This document shows, in pieces, positions 9,311 through 19,266 of a stretch of DNA of 64,000 bases. The notes under the pieces are model-generated. The model did no database searches, was not told the origin of the DNA, and saw nothing but the letters and a program-made list of their open reading frames with translations. The translations under genes were made by a program, and so were the position numbers. This stretch comes from Rhodanobacter spathiphylli B39 (GTDB lineage: Bacteria; Pseudomonadota; Gammaproteobacteria; Xanthomonadales; Rhodanobacteraceae), in contig NZ_AJXT01000006.1 of assembly GCF_000264295.1 (NCBI RefSeq), forward strand, positions 1 to 64,000, read 5' to 3'. The stretch's first letter is position 1. Each line of letters opens with the position of its first letter.

Positions 9311-9901
9311 ATGACCCCGTCCCCCGCCAACGACCTGAACGCCGACGCCCTGCCCGGGGACGCGCCCTACCTGGCGGCCACCACGCGCTGGCTGGAACGG
9401 GCGGTGATCGGGCTGAACCTGTGTCCGTTCGCCCGCGCGCCCCACGTGCAGGGCAAGCTGCGCATGCGGGTGAGCCAGGCGCGCGACACCGACGCACTGC
9501 TGGACGACCTCTGCGGCGAGCTGCAGTCGCTGAACGCGCTGACGCCGGAGGAATGCGAGACCGGCCTGCTGATCCATCCGTTCGTGCTCGGCGATTTCCT
9601 CGACTACAACGACTTCCTCGACGTGGCCGATGCGGCCGTGCAGACGCTGGGACTGGAAGGCGAATGGCAGGTGGCCAGCTTCCATCCGCAGTACCAGTTC
9701 GCCGACAGCGACGCGGACGACGTGGAGAACTTCAGCAACCGATCCCCCTTCCCCACCCTGCACCTGTTGCGCGAAGCCAGCGTCGAACGCGCGATGGAAC
9801 AGATGAGCGACACCGACGCGATCTACCGGCGCAACCTGGAAACCCTGCGCCGGCTGGGTGCGGATGGCTGGCAGGCGCTGTGGAAGGACAAGGCGGGCTG
9901 A
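9311..9901 (+). CDS. DUF1415 family protein
   Basis: A 196-aa soluble protein of the DUF1415 family, common in gammaproteobacteria and without assigned function. Recognisable features are GLNLCPFARAP near residue 35, the acidic ETGLLIHPFVL segment and the conserved FHPQYQFA near 125, followed by NRSPFPTLHLLRE. Divergent from the transglycosylase gene (89 bp apart), with YkgJ 46 bp downstream in the same direction. Confidence 0.88.
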   Translation: MTPSPANDLNADALPGDAPYLAATTRWLERAVIGLNLCPFARAPHVQGKLRMRVSQARDTDALLDDLCGELQSLNALTPEECETGLLIHPFVLGDFLDYNDFLDVADAAVQTLGLEGEWQVASFHPQYQFADSDADDVENFSNRSPFPTLHLLREASVERAMEQMSDTDAIYRRNLETLRRLGADGWQALWKDKAG

Positions 9902-9947
9902 TCGCCGCCTCAACATCCTGTTCATCGCGGCAGTGCCAAGCTGGCGC

Positions 9948-10292
9948 ATGAATCCCTCCCGCGCACAGCCCCTCGACCGTTACGCCGAAAGCATCGACCC
10001 CGGCGTCCACTGCAACACCTGCGAAGCCGTGTGCTGCCGCCTCACCGTGGTGCTGATGCCCGACGACCGCGTGCCCACCTGGCTGATCGATCGCGACGAA
10101 CACGGCATGGAAACCCTGGCCAAGGGCGAGGACGGCTGGTGCGCGGCGGTCGACCCGAACACGTCGGGCTGCACCATCTACGACGAACGCCCGGGCATCT
10201 GCCGCAAGTTCGCGATGGGCAGCCCCAGCTGCCGCGACGAGCGGCACAAGTGGTTCGGCGCCACGATCCCCACCGCGGTGCACATGCTGTAG
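9948..10292 (+). CDS. YkgJ-family cysteine-cluster protein
   Basis: A 114-aa protein of the YkgJ/UPF0153 group, thought to chelate zinc or an iron-sulfur centre. The cluster begins CNTCEAVCC near residues 22-30, with later cysteines in WCAAV, GCTIYDERPGICRKF and SCRDERH. Two CxxC-type halves around GICRKF are the family hallmark. Function unknown. Follows DUF1415 closely and ends 3 bp before the convergent rsuA stop. Confidence 0.88.
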   Translation: MNPSRAQPLDRYAESIDPGVHCNTCEAVCCRLTVVLMPDDRVPTWLIDRDEHGMETLAKGEDGWCAAVDPNTSGCTIYDERPGICRKFAMGSPSCRDERHKWFGATIPTAVHML

Positions 10293-10295
10293 GCG

Positions 10296-10997
10296 CTAGG
10301 GCGCGAAGATCAGCGCGACCTCGTCGGCATCCAGCGCACGCCATTCGCCCAGCGGCAGCTCGCCCAACGCGAGCCTGCCCACCGAGATCCGTTGCAGGGT
10401 CTCGACATGGTTGCCGGTGGCGGCAAACATCCGCCGCACCTGGTGGTAGCGGCCCTCGGTGACGCTGAGCCGGGCATGGCGCGGGCCCAGCACTTCAAGG
10501 TTCGCCGGCGCCAGCGGCTCCTTCTCCGATTCCAGCATCAGGCTGCCGCTGGCGAACAGCGCGCCTTCGTCGCCGCGCAGATCCTGCGCCAGCGTCGCCT
10601 CGTAGACCTTGGTCACCTGCGCCTTCGGCGAAATGATCCGGTGCAGCAGCGCACCGTCGTCGGTGAACAGCAGCAGGCCGGAGGTGTCCCGATCGAGCCG
10701 GCCCACGCTGGACAGCGCCGGCGAGCGCACGCTGTAGCGCGGCGGCAACAGGTCGTAGACCACCCGTCCCGGGTCCTTGCGCGAGCAGGTGACGCCCAGC
10801 GGCTTGTTCAGCATCAGCACCAGGCCGGGCGGCGGATCGAGCGGTTCGTCGTCGACGCGGATGGTCTCGTACGGCACCACGTCGTCGGCGTACAGCACTT
10901 CGCCATCGGCATCGGTGATGCGGCCGGAACGGAACAGCGCCGTGACATCCTTGCGGCTGCCATAACCCAGGTTGGCGATCAGCTTGACCAGTTTCAT
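10296..10997 (-). CDS. rsuA: 16S rRNA pseudouridine(516) synthase RsuA
   Basis: Makes pseudouridine 516 in 16S rRNA. The 233-aa protein has an N-terminal S4 RNA-binding domain (about 1-50) and the RsuA/RluB-type catalytic motif GRLDRDTSGLLLF near residue 99, with the nucleophilic aspartate present, followed by KVYEATL and GRYHQVRRMFAATGNHV. Its start overlaps the rsmC stop by 4 bp (ATGA), so two enzymes acting on the small-subunit rRNA are made from one message. Confidence 0.92.
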   Translation of the reverse strand: MKLVKLIANLGYGSRKDVTALFRSGRITDADGEVLYADDVVPYETIRVDDEPLDPPPGLVLMLNKPLGVTCSRKDPGRVVYDLLPPRYSVRSPALSSVGRLDRDTSGLLLFTDDGALLHRIISPKAQVTKVYEATLAQDLRGDEGALFASGSLMLESEKEPLAPANLEVLGPRHARLSVTEGRYHQVRRMFAATGNHVETLQRISVGRLALGELPLGEWRALDADEVALIFAP

Positions 10998-12064
10998 CCC
11001 CGCACCCCCACCGCTTCGATCACCTTGAATCCTTCCTGCACGACCAGCGTGCGCACTTCATGAAAACGCGAGGCCAGCACGGCCTCGTAGGGCAGATGCC
11101 GATTGGCCACCAGCAACAGGCGCCCATCCGGCTGCAGCGCCTCGGCCGCGCTGACGATGAAGGCGCGGCCCAGTTCGGGCAGGTCGGCGCGGCCCTGGTG
11201 GAACGGCGGATTGCTGACGATCGCGTCGTAGCGCTGCGCCAGGCCGCGGGTGACGTCATGCCAGTACACCGCCACCGCGAGTTCCCTGCCGGCTTCGCGT
11301 TTCGCCCGGGTCAGGTTGAGCCGCGCCGGCTCCAGCGCGCGCGCCTCGGCCTCGTACAGGTCGATCGCCTGCACTCGCGGGCAGCGCGCGATGACCTGGG
11401 TGGAAAGGTAACCGTAGCCGCCGCCGAGATCGGCCACGCTGCCGCGCAAATCCGCCGGCAGATGCGCGGCCAGCAGCGCCGAGGCGCGATCGATGCGATC
11501 CCAGGCGAACAGGCCGGGGCGGCTGATGTAGCCGTCCATGATTTCGCGCGGTGCATCCAGCGCCAGCCACTCGGCCAGCACGGCCCGGTCCACGGTGTCG
11601 GCAGACAGCGTGCTCCAGAACACCCGGCACTTGTGCTTGGACTGGTGCTGCACGGGCCCGGCCAGTTTCGCCAGGTCCGCCTCGCCCGACTTCGCGCCTT
11701 CGGCATTCGGCATCGCCGCCAGCAGCACGCCGCCGGCCGCCACGTGCTGCAACGCGCGGGCGAACAGCGCACGGGCTTCGTCGCGCTGGCGCGGTGGCAG
11801 CAGCAGCACCAGCGAAAATTTCTCGTCGGCCGCCGGCTCGCCCACGCGCAGGCCGTTGCGCGCCAGCTCGTCGGCAAACGGCAAAAAGCCCTGCTCGAAC
11901 AGCCAGCCCGGCTGCGCCATCTCGCGCAGCCGCACGCCGGCGCGGGCGCGCAGGAACAGCACGCGACCGTCCGCGGGCAAGGACAACTCGCCGGACTCGA
12001 ACGGCACGAACAGGGCCGCCAGCGCCGCATCCGGCGCGGCAGCGGAAACTCCGGCAGCCGTCAC
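10994..12064 (-). CDS. rsmC: 16S rRNA guanine(1207)-N2-methyltransferase RsmC
   Basis: Methylates G1207 of 16S rRNA. The 356-aa protein has the two-domain RsmC layout: a degenerate N-terminal methyltransferase-like half, then a C-terminal catalytic half with the SAM motif VADLGGGYGYLS near 216 and the target-base motif SNPPFHQG near 285. The GTG at 12064 is preceded by GAGGG. Translationally coupled to rsuA by a 4-bp overlap. Confidence 0.9.
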   Translation of the reverse strand: MTAAGVSAAAPDAALAALFVPFESGELSLPADGRVLFLRARAGVRLREMAQPGWLFEQGFLPFADELARNGLRVGEPAADEKFSLVLLLPPRQRDEARALFARALQHVAAGGVLLAAMPNAEGAKSGEADLAKLAGPVQHQSKHKCRVFWSTLSADTVDRAVLAEWLALDAPREIMDGYISRPGLFAWDRIDRASALLAAHLPADLRGSVADLGGGYGYLSTQVIARCPRVQAIDLYEAEARALEPARLNLTRAKREAGRELAVAVYWHDVTRGLAQRYDAIVSNPPFHQGRADLPELGRAFIVSAAEALQPDGRLLLVANRHLPYEAVLASRFHEVRTLVVQEGFKVIEAVGVRG

Positions 12065-12102
12065 GTCAACCCTCGACCATCAAAAACGATGGCGGCATTG
12101 TA

Positions 12103-12128
12103 CGGGGCGGCACCCGGGTGCCGCCCCG
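12103..12128. terminator. Perfect 26-bp palindrome between OPT and rsmC genes
   Basis: Every base of 12103-12128 pairs in a self-complementary GC-rich palindrome centred on CCCGGG. It follows the OPT stop and precedes rsmC, so it may end OPT transcripts; no U-run is seen. Confidence 0.5.
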
Positions 12129-12143
12129 CGCTCCACAGCCCCC

Positions 12144-14144
12144 TCAACCGGCCGTCGGCGCACGGCCCAGTCGGGCGACCCAGCGATACAACGCCACGTT
12201 GACCGCGATGAAGGCGATGCCGCCGATCCAGATCGCCGCATTGGCGAAGCCGCTGCCGACCAGGGCCAGCGGCGCCTCCTTGCCGGAGAACACCACGATC
12301 GCGGCGATCACCACGCCGATGATGCTCTCGCCCACGATCATGCCCGAGGCCAGCAGCACGCCCAGTTGCTTGGTCGCCTCCGGGTCACGCGCACGGTCGG
12401 CGCGCTTGTCGAAGTACCAGCCGACGATCGCGCCGACCACCACCATCAACGTGGTCGAGGTCGGCAGGTAGATGCCCAGGCCCACCGCCAGCGGCGGCAG
12501 CGAGGCGGACTTGCTGCTGCGCCCCAGCACCGCGTCGATGATGATCAGCGCCACGCCGATCGCGCCGCCCAGGATGATCAGGCTCCAGTCGATGTTGCCC
12601 TGGATCACGCCCTGCGCCAGCGCGGAGATCAGTCCGGCCTGGGGAGCGGCCAGCGCCCGCGCGGGGTCGACGCCCGGCATGCCGGCGAAACCGTAAGCCT
12701 GGTTGACCAGATCCAGCACCGGCGGGATCACCGCCGCGCCCACCAGCACGCCGGCGACCAGCGCCACCTGCTGCTTCCACGGAGTGGCGTCGACCAGCTG
12801 GCCGGTCTTCAGGTCCTGCAGGTTGTTGTTGGCGATGGTCGCCACCGAAAACACGATCGAGGTGGCGAACAGCGCGAACGCCACCAGCCCCTTGCCCGCG
12901 CTGACCGGCAGCTGCGACTGCACGCCGGCGACCAGCAACAGCGCCGCCACGATCACCACCAGGATGCCCACGCCCGACAGCGGGCTGTTCGACGAACCGA
13001 TCAGGCCGGCCATGTAGCCGCACACCGCCGAGACCAGGAAACCCATCACCACCACGAACACCAGGCCGCCGGCCAGCAGCAGGCCCAGGTGGTCGCCCAG
13101 GCCGGTATCGCCGGCGAAATCACCCAGCAGCCAGGCGATCGGCAGCAGGCACAGCAGGCTGACCAGGCCGACGATGCCGATCGGCATGTCCAGCTCGGTA
13201 CGGGGCAGGCTGGCGCCCTGGCCGGACTTGCGCGCCCGTGACGAGGCCATCGCCGCGGCGAGTCCGCCGATCACCGGCTTGACCAGCTTGGCCAGCGTCC
13301 AGATCGCCGCCACGCCGATCGTGCCGGCGCCGATGAAGCGCACCTTGCTGCTCCACGCCGCCTGCGCCACGTCCGCCGCGGCACCGGTGGCACCGAGCAG
13401 CCCGGTGTAATGCGGCACCGCCCAGCCCCATGCGATCACCGCGCCGAACAACATGGCAAGGCCGACCCATAGCCCGACCAGATGCCCGACTGCCAGCAGC
13501 GCGAAGGAAAGATTGAAGTCGTAGCCGGTCGCCGAGCCGCGATCGTCGAGGCGGAAATACTGCGCCACGTTGCTGCCGAACACGCGGGTGGCCACCACGA
13601 TGGCGAACAGTGCCGAGACCACCGAACCGCCCATCACGGCGAGCAGGCCGGCCTTGCTGCCCTCCTCCGCGGTGGATTCCGCATCGTCGCCGCCGCCCAC
13701 CTTCAGCACCTCGGCGCAGGCCACGCCCTCGGGATACGGCAGGTTGGAATCGGTGACCAGCGCGCGGCGCAGCGGGATCGTGTACATCACGCCAAGGATG
13801 CCGCCGGTGGCGCAGATGCCGAAGGTGATCCAGAACGGAAAGCCGGTCCACCAGCCGACCATGACCAGGCCGGGCAGCACGAAGATGATCGCCGACAAGG
13901 TGCCTGCTGACGAGGCGATCGTCTGCACGATGTTGTTTTCCTGGATCGTCGAGTTCCTGAAGTTGCGCAGGATCGCCATCGAGATCACCGCCGCCGGAAT
14001 CGAGGTGGCGAAGGTCAGGCCGGCCTTGAGGCCGAAGAACACATTGGCCGCGGTGAACACCAGGGTGATCACGATGCCGATGATCAGGCCACGCACGGTC
14101 AACTCGGTGCGTGGCGCGCTGATGGAAGCTGGTTTTGCACTCAC
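12144..14144 (-). CDS. OPT family oligopeptide transporter
   Basis: A 666-aa inner-membrane protein with about 14-16 hydrophobic helices, of the OPT family (oligopeptide or metal-chelate uptake). The first helix region carries AANVFFGLKAGLTFATSIPAAV, and later NNNLQDLKTGQLVDATPWKQQ is a typical OPT loop. Start chosen at GTG 14144, which has GGGGGAGAG 8 nt upstream; an in-frame ATG at 14198 lacks such a site. Substrate not predictable. The RluA-like gene ends upstream of it at 14205. Confidence 0.9.
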   Translation of the reverse strand: MSAKPASISAPRTELTVRGLIIGIVITLVFTAANVFFGLKAGLTFATSIPAAVISMAILRNFRNSTIQENNIVQTIASSAGTLSAIIFVLPGLVMVGWWTGFPFWITFGICATGGILGVMYTIPLRRALVTDSNLPYPEGVACAEVLKVGGGDDAESTAEEGSKAGLLAVMGGSVVSALFAIVVATRVFGSNVAQYFRLDDRGSATGYDFNLSFALLAVGHLVGLWVGLAMLFGAVIAWGWAVPHYTGLLGATGAAADVAQAAWSSKVRFIGAGTIGVAAIWTLAKLVKPVIGGLAAAMASSRARKSGQGASLPRTELDMPIGIVGLVSLLCLLPIAWLLGDFAGDTGLGDHLGLLLAGGLVFVVVMGFLVSAVCGYMAGLIGSSNSPLSGVGILVVIVAALLLVAGVQSQLPVSAGKGLVAFALFATSIVFSVATIANNNLQDLKTGQLVDATPWKQQVALVAGVLVGAAVIPPVLDLVNQAYGFAGMPGVDPARALAAPQAGLISALAQGVIQGNIDWSLIILGGAIGVALIIIDAVLGRSSKSASLPPLAVGLGIYLPTSTTLMVVVGAIVGWYFDKRADRARDPEATKQLGVLLASGMIVGESIIGVVIAAIVVFSGKEAPLALVGSGFANAAIWIGGIAFIAVNVALYRWVARLGRAPTAG

Positions 14145-14204
14145 TGACGACTCTCCCCCGGATGGATGCTGCGGTGGAAGATAACGTGGAATGACCACGG
14201 GTGG

Positions 14205-15134
14205 TTACCGATGGCGCCAAACCGCGGGCCCGCAGGCGCCGCCCGCCTGTAGCGCCAGCGCGCTCGCGAAGTGCCGCGGCTGCCCGGACAACGGATCGAC
14301 GAAGGCCAGCTCTTTCGCCAACAGTTGCAGCGGTCGAAGGTGCTCGTCGGCGGCCGGCCCGGCCAGCGCCGGATACAGGGGATCGCCGCTGATCGGCGCC
14401 CCCAGCGCGGCCATGTGCAGGCGCAACTGGTGCTTCCTTCCGGTCCGCGGAAACAGTGCATAGCGCCAGTCACCGGCGCCCCGTTCGATCACCTCGATGC
14501 GCGTCTCGCTGTTCGCCTCGCCCGCCGCCTCGCGCATCCGGAAGAACGGCTCGCCGGCAACGATGCGCGAACGCCGCAGGTGCGGAAACGCCAGCTCGGG
14601 CAAGGCCGGCGCCAGCGCCTCGTAGCGCTTGTCGATGCGCCGCTCGCGGAACAGCGCCTGATACGCGGCGCGGCTGGCCGGGTTGGCCGAGAACAGCACC
14701 AGCCCCGCGGTGAGCCGGTCGATCCGGTGCAGCGGCACCAGCGCGGGGTTGTCCAGGCGCCGGATCAGCCGCCGCAGCAGGGTCTGTTCGACGAAGCCGC
14801 CGGCCGGCGTCACCGGCAGGAAGTGCGGCTTGTCGGCCACCACCAGGTGCTCGTCCACATGCAGCACGGTTTCGCCGAACGGGATCACCGGCTCATCCGC
14901 CACCTCGCGGTAGTAGTGGATGCGCAGCCCCACCCGGTACGGCGTCTGCGCCGTGATCGCGCCGCCCTGCACATCCAGCACGCGTCCGCGTTCGATGCGG
15001 TCCAGCCATTGCGCGCGGCTGATCGTGGCGAAGTGCGCACACAGCGCGTCGAGCACGGTCGCCCAGTGCCCCTGCGGCAGGTGCACCGTGCTGGCGCGGG
15101 CGTCACGGGTGAAGCTGGGCGTGGGCGACTTCAT
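14205..15134 (-). CDS. RluA-family pseudouridine synthase
   Basis: A 309-aa RNA pseudouridine synthase. The catalytic motif is HRIDRLTAGLVLF near residue 136, with the nucleophilic aspartate kept inside HRID. KRYEAL and FPRTGRKHQLRLHMAALG match the RluA/TruC group, and DEHLVVADKPHFLPV precedes the active site. The N-terminal 60 residues are not a clear S4 domain. Target RNA unknown. Divergent from YaeQ, 64 bp apart. Confidence 0.85.
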   Translation of the reverse strand: MKSPTPSFTRDARASTVHLPQGHWATVLDALCAHFATISRAQWLDRIERGRVLDVQGGAITAQTPYRVGLRIHYYREVADEPVIPFGETVLHVDEHLVVADKPHFLPVTPAGGFVEQTLLRRLIRRLDNPALVPLHRIDRLTAGLVLFSANPASRAAYQALFRERRIDKRYEALAPALPELAFPHLRRSRIVAGEPFFRMREAAGEANSETRIEVIERGAGDWRYALFPRTGRKHQLRLHMAALGAPISGDPLYPALAGPAADEHLRPLQLLAKELAFVDPLSGQPRHFASALALQAGGACGPAVWRHR

Positions 15135-15198
15135 GCCCGCACAGTGTAGGTGCTGCACGGCGCGTACAATGGTCGGCTTGTTGTCTCCAGGTACGCCC

Positions 15199-15756
15199 AT
15201 GGCACTGAACTCCACCATCTACAAAGTCGAACTGCAGGTCAGCGACATGGACCGGCATTACTACGCCACCCACGCGCTGACCCTGGCGCGGCATCCGTCG
15301 GAAACCGAGGAGCGCCTGATGGTGCGCCTGCTCGCGTTCGCGCTGTATGCCGAGGATCGCCTGGAATTCGGCAAGGGCATCAGCGACGAGGACGAACCGG
15401 CGCTGTGGCGCAAGGCGTATACCGACGAGATCGAGCAGTGGATCGAGGTCGGCCAGCCCGACGAGACGCGCATCCGCAAGGCCTGCGGCCGTTCGCGCCA
15501 GGTGGTGGTGATCAACTACGGCGGCAATGCGGCGGAGATCTGGTGGAACAAGAACGCCAGCGCGCTGGCCCGCAACAAGAACCTCACCGTGCTCGACATT
15601 CCCGTCGCCACGGTGGCCGAACTGGTGGCGCTGCTGCAGCGTGGCATGCGCCTGCAGGCGCTGATCCAGGACGGCCAGTTGCAGTTGATGAACGACGCCG
15701 ATGCGGTGGCCGTCGAGCCGTTCAAGCGCATGGCCGCCGCCGAACTGGTGAGCTGA
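15199..15756 (+). CDS. yaeQ: YaeQ family protein
   Basis: A 185-aa protein of the YaeQ family, a PD-(D/E)XK nuclease-like fold of unknown biological role, once proposed as an anti-terminator. Recognisable are ALNSTIYKVELQVSDMDRHYY at the start (quoted in part by position 2-20), LARHPSETEERLMVRLLAF, and EIEQWIEVGQPDE with the acidic active-site-like residues. Normal family length. Start ATG at 15199. Confidence 0.93.
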   Translation: MALNSTIYKVELQVSDMDRHYYATHALTLARHPSETEERLMVRLLAFALYAEDRLEFGKGISDEDEPALWRKAYTDEIEQWIEVGQPDETRIRKACGRSRQVVVINYGGNAAEIWWNKNASALARNKNLTVLDIPVATVAELVALLQRGMRLQALIQDGQLQLMNDADAVAVEPFKRMAAAELVS

Positions 15757-15787
15757 CCCCTGTCACAAAGCGGAAAAACGCCGGATT

Positions 15788-15812
15788 CCCTCCCCTGCCC
15801 TGCAGGGGAGGG
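15788..15812. repeat. Hairpin of dispersed CCCTCCCCTGC type
   Basis: An 11-bp perfect stem (15788-15798 with 15802-15812) with loop CCT follows yaeQ. A related CCTCCCCTGC hairpin occurs at 6161-6179, upstream of tRNA-Arg, so this may be a dispersed intergenic element as well as a candidate terminator. Confidence 0.5.
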
Positions 15813-15893
15813 TCGGTGTGGGGTCCACGCCGCCACAAAGCTCATGGACACGTAATACCCTATCCCTTTCCATCCATCTTCCCGGAGTCACCC

Positions 15894-16328
15894 ATGCGCT
15901 GGTTGCTGCCCCTGCTCACCGTGTTCGCCCTCGCCGCCTGCAGCACGCCGCCGGCAGCCCATGCCAGCGGCAAGGTCGACAAGCTCACCATCATCGACAC
16001 CCGGGTCGGCACCGGTGCCGAGGCCAAGCCCGGCATGGACGTGCTGGTGCAATACACCGGCTGGCTCTACGACGACAGCGCCAAGGACAAGCACGGCGCC
16101 AAGTTCGACAGCTCGTATGACCACGGCGCGCCGTTCAACTTCCCCCTGGGTGCCGGCCGCGTGATCGATGGCTGGGACCAGGGCGTGGCCGGCATGAAGG
16201 TGGGCGGCAAGCGCACCCTGCTGATTCCCGCCGAGCTCGGCTACGGCGCGCGCGGCGCCGGCGGCGACATCCCGCCGAACGCCTCGCTGGTGTTCGACGT
16301 GGAACTGGTCGACGTCAGCACGCACTGA
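15894..16328 (+). CDS. Lipoprotein FKBP-type peptidyl-prolyl isomerase
   Basis: A 144-aa exported FKBP. The signal peptide ends in a lipobox LAAC (cysteine at about residue 16), so it is probably lipid-anchored in the envelope. The FKBP fold follows, with VLVQYTGWLYD, KFDSSYDHG, FPLGAGRVIDGWDQGVAGM and ELGYGARGAGGDIPPNASLVFDVEL, which includes the proline-pocket aromatic residues. It should catalyse prolyl isomerisation of periplasmic proteins. Confidence 0.92.
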   Translation: MRWLLPLLTVFALAACSTPPAAHASGKVDKLTIIDTRVGTGAEAKPGMDVLVQYTGWLYDDSAKDKHGAKFDSSYDHGAPFNFPLGAGRVIDGWDQGVAGMKVGGKRTLLIPAELGYGARGAGGDIPPNASLVFDVELVDVSTH

Positions 16329-16341
16329 CGCGCCCCACAGG

Positions 16342-16420
16342 CGTAGGGCGGGCACTGCCCGCCAGCTTTTTGCTTGCGTCATGCGCGGAATGAAGAGCGG
16401 CGGGCAGTGCCCGCCCTACG
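16342..16420. repeat. REP-like inverted pair
   Basis: A perfect 22-bp inverted repeat: the left arm at 16342-16363 is exactly complementary to 16399-16420, with 35 bp between. Each arm is itself partly palindromic (GGGCGGGCACTGCCCGCC). The GTAG-containing end is typical of REP sequences paired as BIMEs in Xanthomonadales. It separates the convergent FKBP and RIO kinase genes. No RAYT transposase is present in the window. Confidence 0.8.
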
Positions 16421-16429
16421 CCGCGAAGC

Positions 16430-17287
16430 TCAGTCTTCCTGCTCGGCCGCCTCGCGCCCCTGCTGGCGGATGATCGCTTCCTCGCGCGCGTCGATGATCG
16501 ACTGCATCACGCTGTCCACGTCGGCGATGGTCTCGTCGAATTCGAAGTGGCCGGTGAGTTCGCTGTCCGGGTGCAGTTCACCCAGTTCGTACAGCGCCCA
16601 CATCTCCTCGCCGTAGTGGGTGTCCAGCAGCTCCGGCGCGAAGCGCGACAGGCTGATGCTGATGTTGCCCACGTCACGCCGCAGCATGGTGCGGGCGTTG
16701 TTGTTGCCCGAGGCGCTGACCGCCTGCGGCAGGTCGATGATCACCGGGCCGTCCGGTCCCACCAGCACGTTGTATTCGGAAAGGTCGCCGTGGATCAGGC
16801 CCACGCACAGCATCCGCGCCACCTGCTGCATCAGGAAGCGGTGGTACTCGCGGGCGGTGTCGGCTGACAGTTCCACCTCGCCCAGCCGCGGCGCCGAGTA
16901 GCCCTCCGCGTCCGTGACCAGCTCCATTACCAGCACACCGCCGAAATAACCGTAGGGTTTGGGCACGCGCACGCCGGCAGCGGTGAGCTGGTAGAGCGCG
17001 TCGACCTCGGCGTTCTTCCAGGCGGCCTCGGCCTCCTTGCGGCCGAACTTGGTGGCCTTGCCCATCGCGCGCATCTGCCGGCTGCCGCGCACCTTGCGGC
17101 CTTCCTGGTATTGCACGCGCGCCTGGAAACTGCGCTGCGCCATGTCCTTGTAGACCTTGGCGCAACGGATGTCCTCGCCCGAGCGGACGACGTAGACGGA
17201 GGCTTCCTTGCCGCTCTTCAGCGGTCGCAGCACCTGATCGATCACGCCTTCGTCGATCAGGTCCTGCAGGCCCTTGGGGGTTTTCAT
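16430..17287 (-). CDS. RIO1-family protein kinase
   Basis: A 285-aa atypical serine kinase of the bacterial RIO family. The nucleotide-binding region is LKSGKEASVYVV (23-34) with the lysine in CAKVYK; the catalytic loop is HGDLSEYN (166-173) and the metal-binding aspartate lies in IDLPQ (184-188). The flexible basic loop around 52-82 is typical of RIO proteins. Targets are unknown. The ATG at 17287 is preferred to one at 17317 because family proteins start near MKTPKGL. Confidence 0.9.
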   Translation of the reverse strand: MKTPKGLQDLIDEGVIDQVLRPLKSGKEASVYVVRSGEDIRCAKVYKDMAQRSFQARVQYQEGRKVRGSRQMRAMGKATKFGRKEAEAAWKNAEVDALYQLTAAGVRVPKPYGYFGGVLVMELVTDAEGYSAPRLGEVELSADTAREYHRFLMQQVARMLCVGLIHGDLSEYNVLVGPDGPVIIDLPQAVSASGNNNARTMLRRDVGNISISLSRFAPELLDTHYGEEMWALYELGELHPDSELTGHFEFDETIADVDSVMQSIIDAREEAIIRQQGREAAEQED

Positions 17288-17348
17288 GCGTGGAAGAGCT
17301 TCGCGATGGGAGAACAACGCCCATTATGGCCGATTGGCGCCGCGGGAC

Positions 17349-18344
<996 letters not shown>

Positions 18345-18466
18345 GTCGTGACTCGTGCCAAAACGGATGACTTCGATGTGGGGACATCCGGCGCCGATTG
18401 CCAGCCACCGATTTCCCGCGCCGAAGCCGGCCTACAATGGCCCCCCTTCACCCGCTGGCATGCCCG

Positions 18467-19189
18467 ATGACCGAATCCCTCCGCCTGGCCAAGCGCGTCG
18501 TCGCGCTGGCGCAATGTTCGCGCCGCGAGGCCGAGCAGTACATCGAGGGCGGCTGGGTGCGGGTCGACGGCATCGTGGTGGAAGAGCCGCAGTTCATGGT
18601 CGACACGCAGACCGTCGAGATCGACCCGGCCGCCAGACTGGCGCCGCTGGAGGCAATCACCCTGGTGCTGCACAAGCCGGCCGGCTACGACGCGGGCGAC
18701 GGCCCGAACCCGGCCCGCGCGCTGGTCACGCCGGCCACGCGATGGGCCGACGACGCTTCCGGCGTGCGGCCGCTGCAGCGGCACATGCACGGCCTCGGCG
18801 CGCCGCTGGCCTTGCCCACCGCGGCCAGCGGCCTGCTGGTGTTCACCCAGGACTGGCGGGTCAGCCGCAAGCTCACCGAGGACATTGACCGGATCGAGCA
18901 GGAGTTCGTGGTCGAGGTCAGCGGCACGCTGAAGGAAAACGGCCTGGCCCTGCTCAACCACGGCCTCAGCTTCAACAACTACGCGATGCCGCCGATCAAG
19001 GTCAGCTGGCAGAGCGAGCACCGCCTGCGCTTCGCCTTCAAGCGGATGTCGGCGAGCCGGATCGAGCCGATGTGCCACGCGGTCGGCCTCGAGGTGCTGG
19101 CGATGAAGTGCCTGCGGGTGGGGCGCATACCGCTGTCGAAACTGCCGCCAGGGCAATGGCGCTACCTGGCCCCCGACGATCGCATCTGA
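18467..19189 (+). CDS. RsuA/RluF-like protein lacking the catalytic aspartate
   Basis: A 240-aa protein with an N-terminal S4 domain (about 4-50) and a pseudouridine-synthase domain. In active members the motif reads GRLDxxTxGLL; here the same place reads LALPTAASGLLVF, so the nucleophilic aspartate is proline (P117) and the preceding arginine is alanine. Other fold elements remain, such as EFVVEVSG, and VGLEVLAMKCLRVGRIPLSKLPPGQWR. It could bind rRNA without modifying it. The frame is intact with normal length, so it does not look like a pseudogene. Confidence 0.8.
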   Translation: MTESLRLAKRVVALAQCSRREAEQYIEGGWVRVDGIVVEEPQFMVDTQTVEIDPAARLAPLEAITLVLHKPAGYDAGDGPNPARALVTPATRWADDASGVRPLQRHMHGLGAPLALPTAASGLLVFTQDWRVSRKLTEDIDRIEQEFVVEVSGTLKENGLALLNHGLSFNNYAMPPIKVSWQSEHRLRFAFKRMSASRIEPMCHAVGLEVLAMKCLRVGRIPLSKLPPGQWRYLAPDDRI

Positions 19190-19266
19190 GCACCCTGCCC
19201 GGAACCGGCGGAACGGCTTAGACTTCCCATGCGTCACTGCCAACCATCCACATCGCGGAGAGCAAC

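Noticed and set aside
7571..9949. 792-codon minus strand frame over SelO and the transglycosylase
   Set aside because: It runs through three real genes in another frame and shows no recognisable domain.
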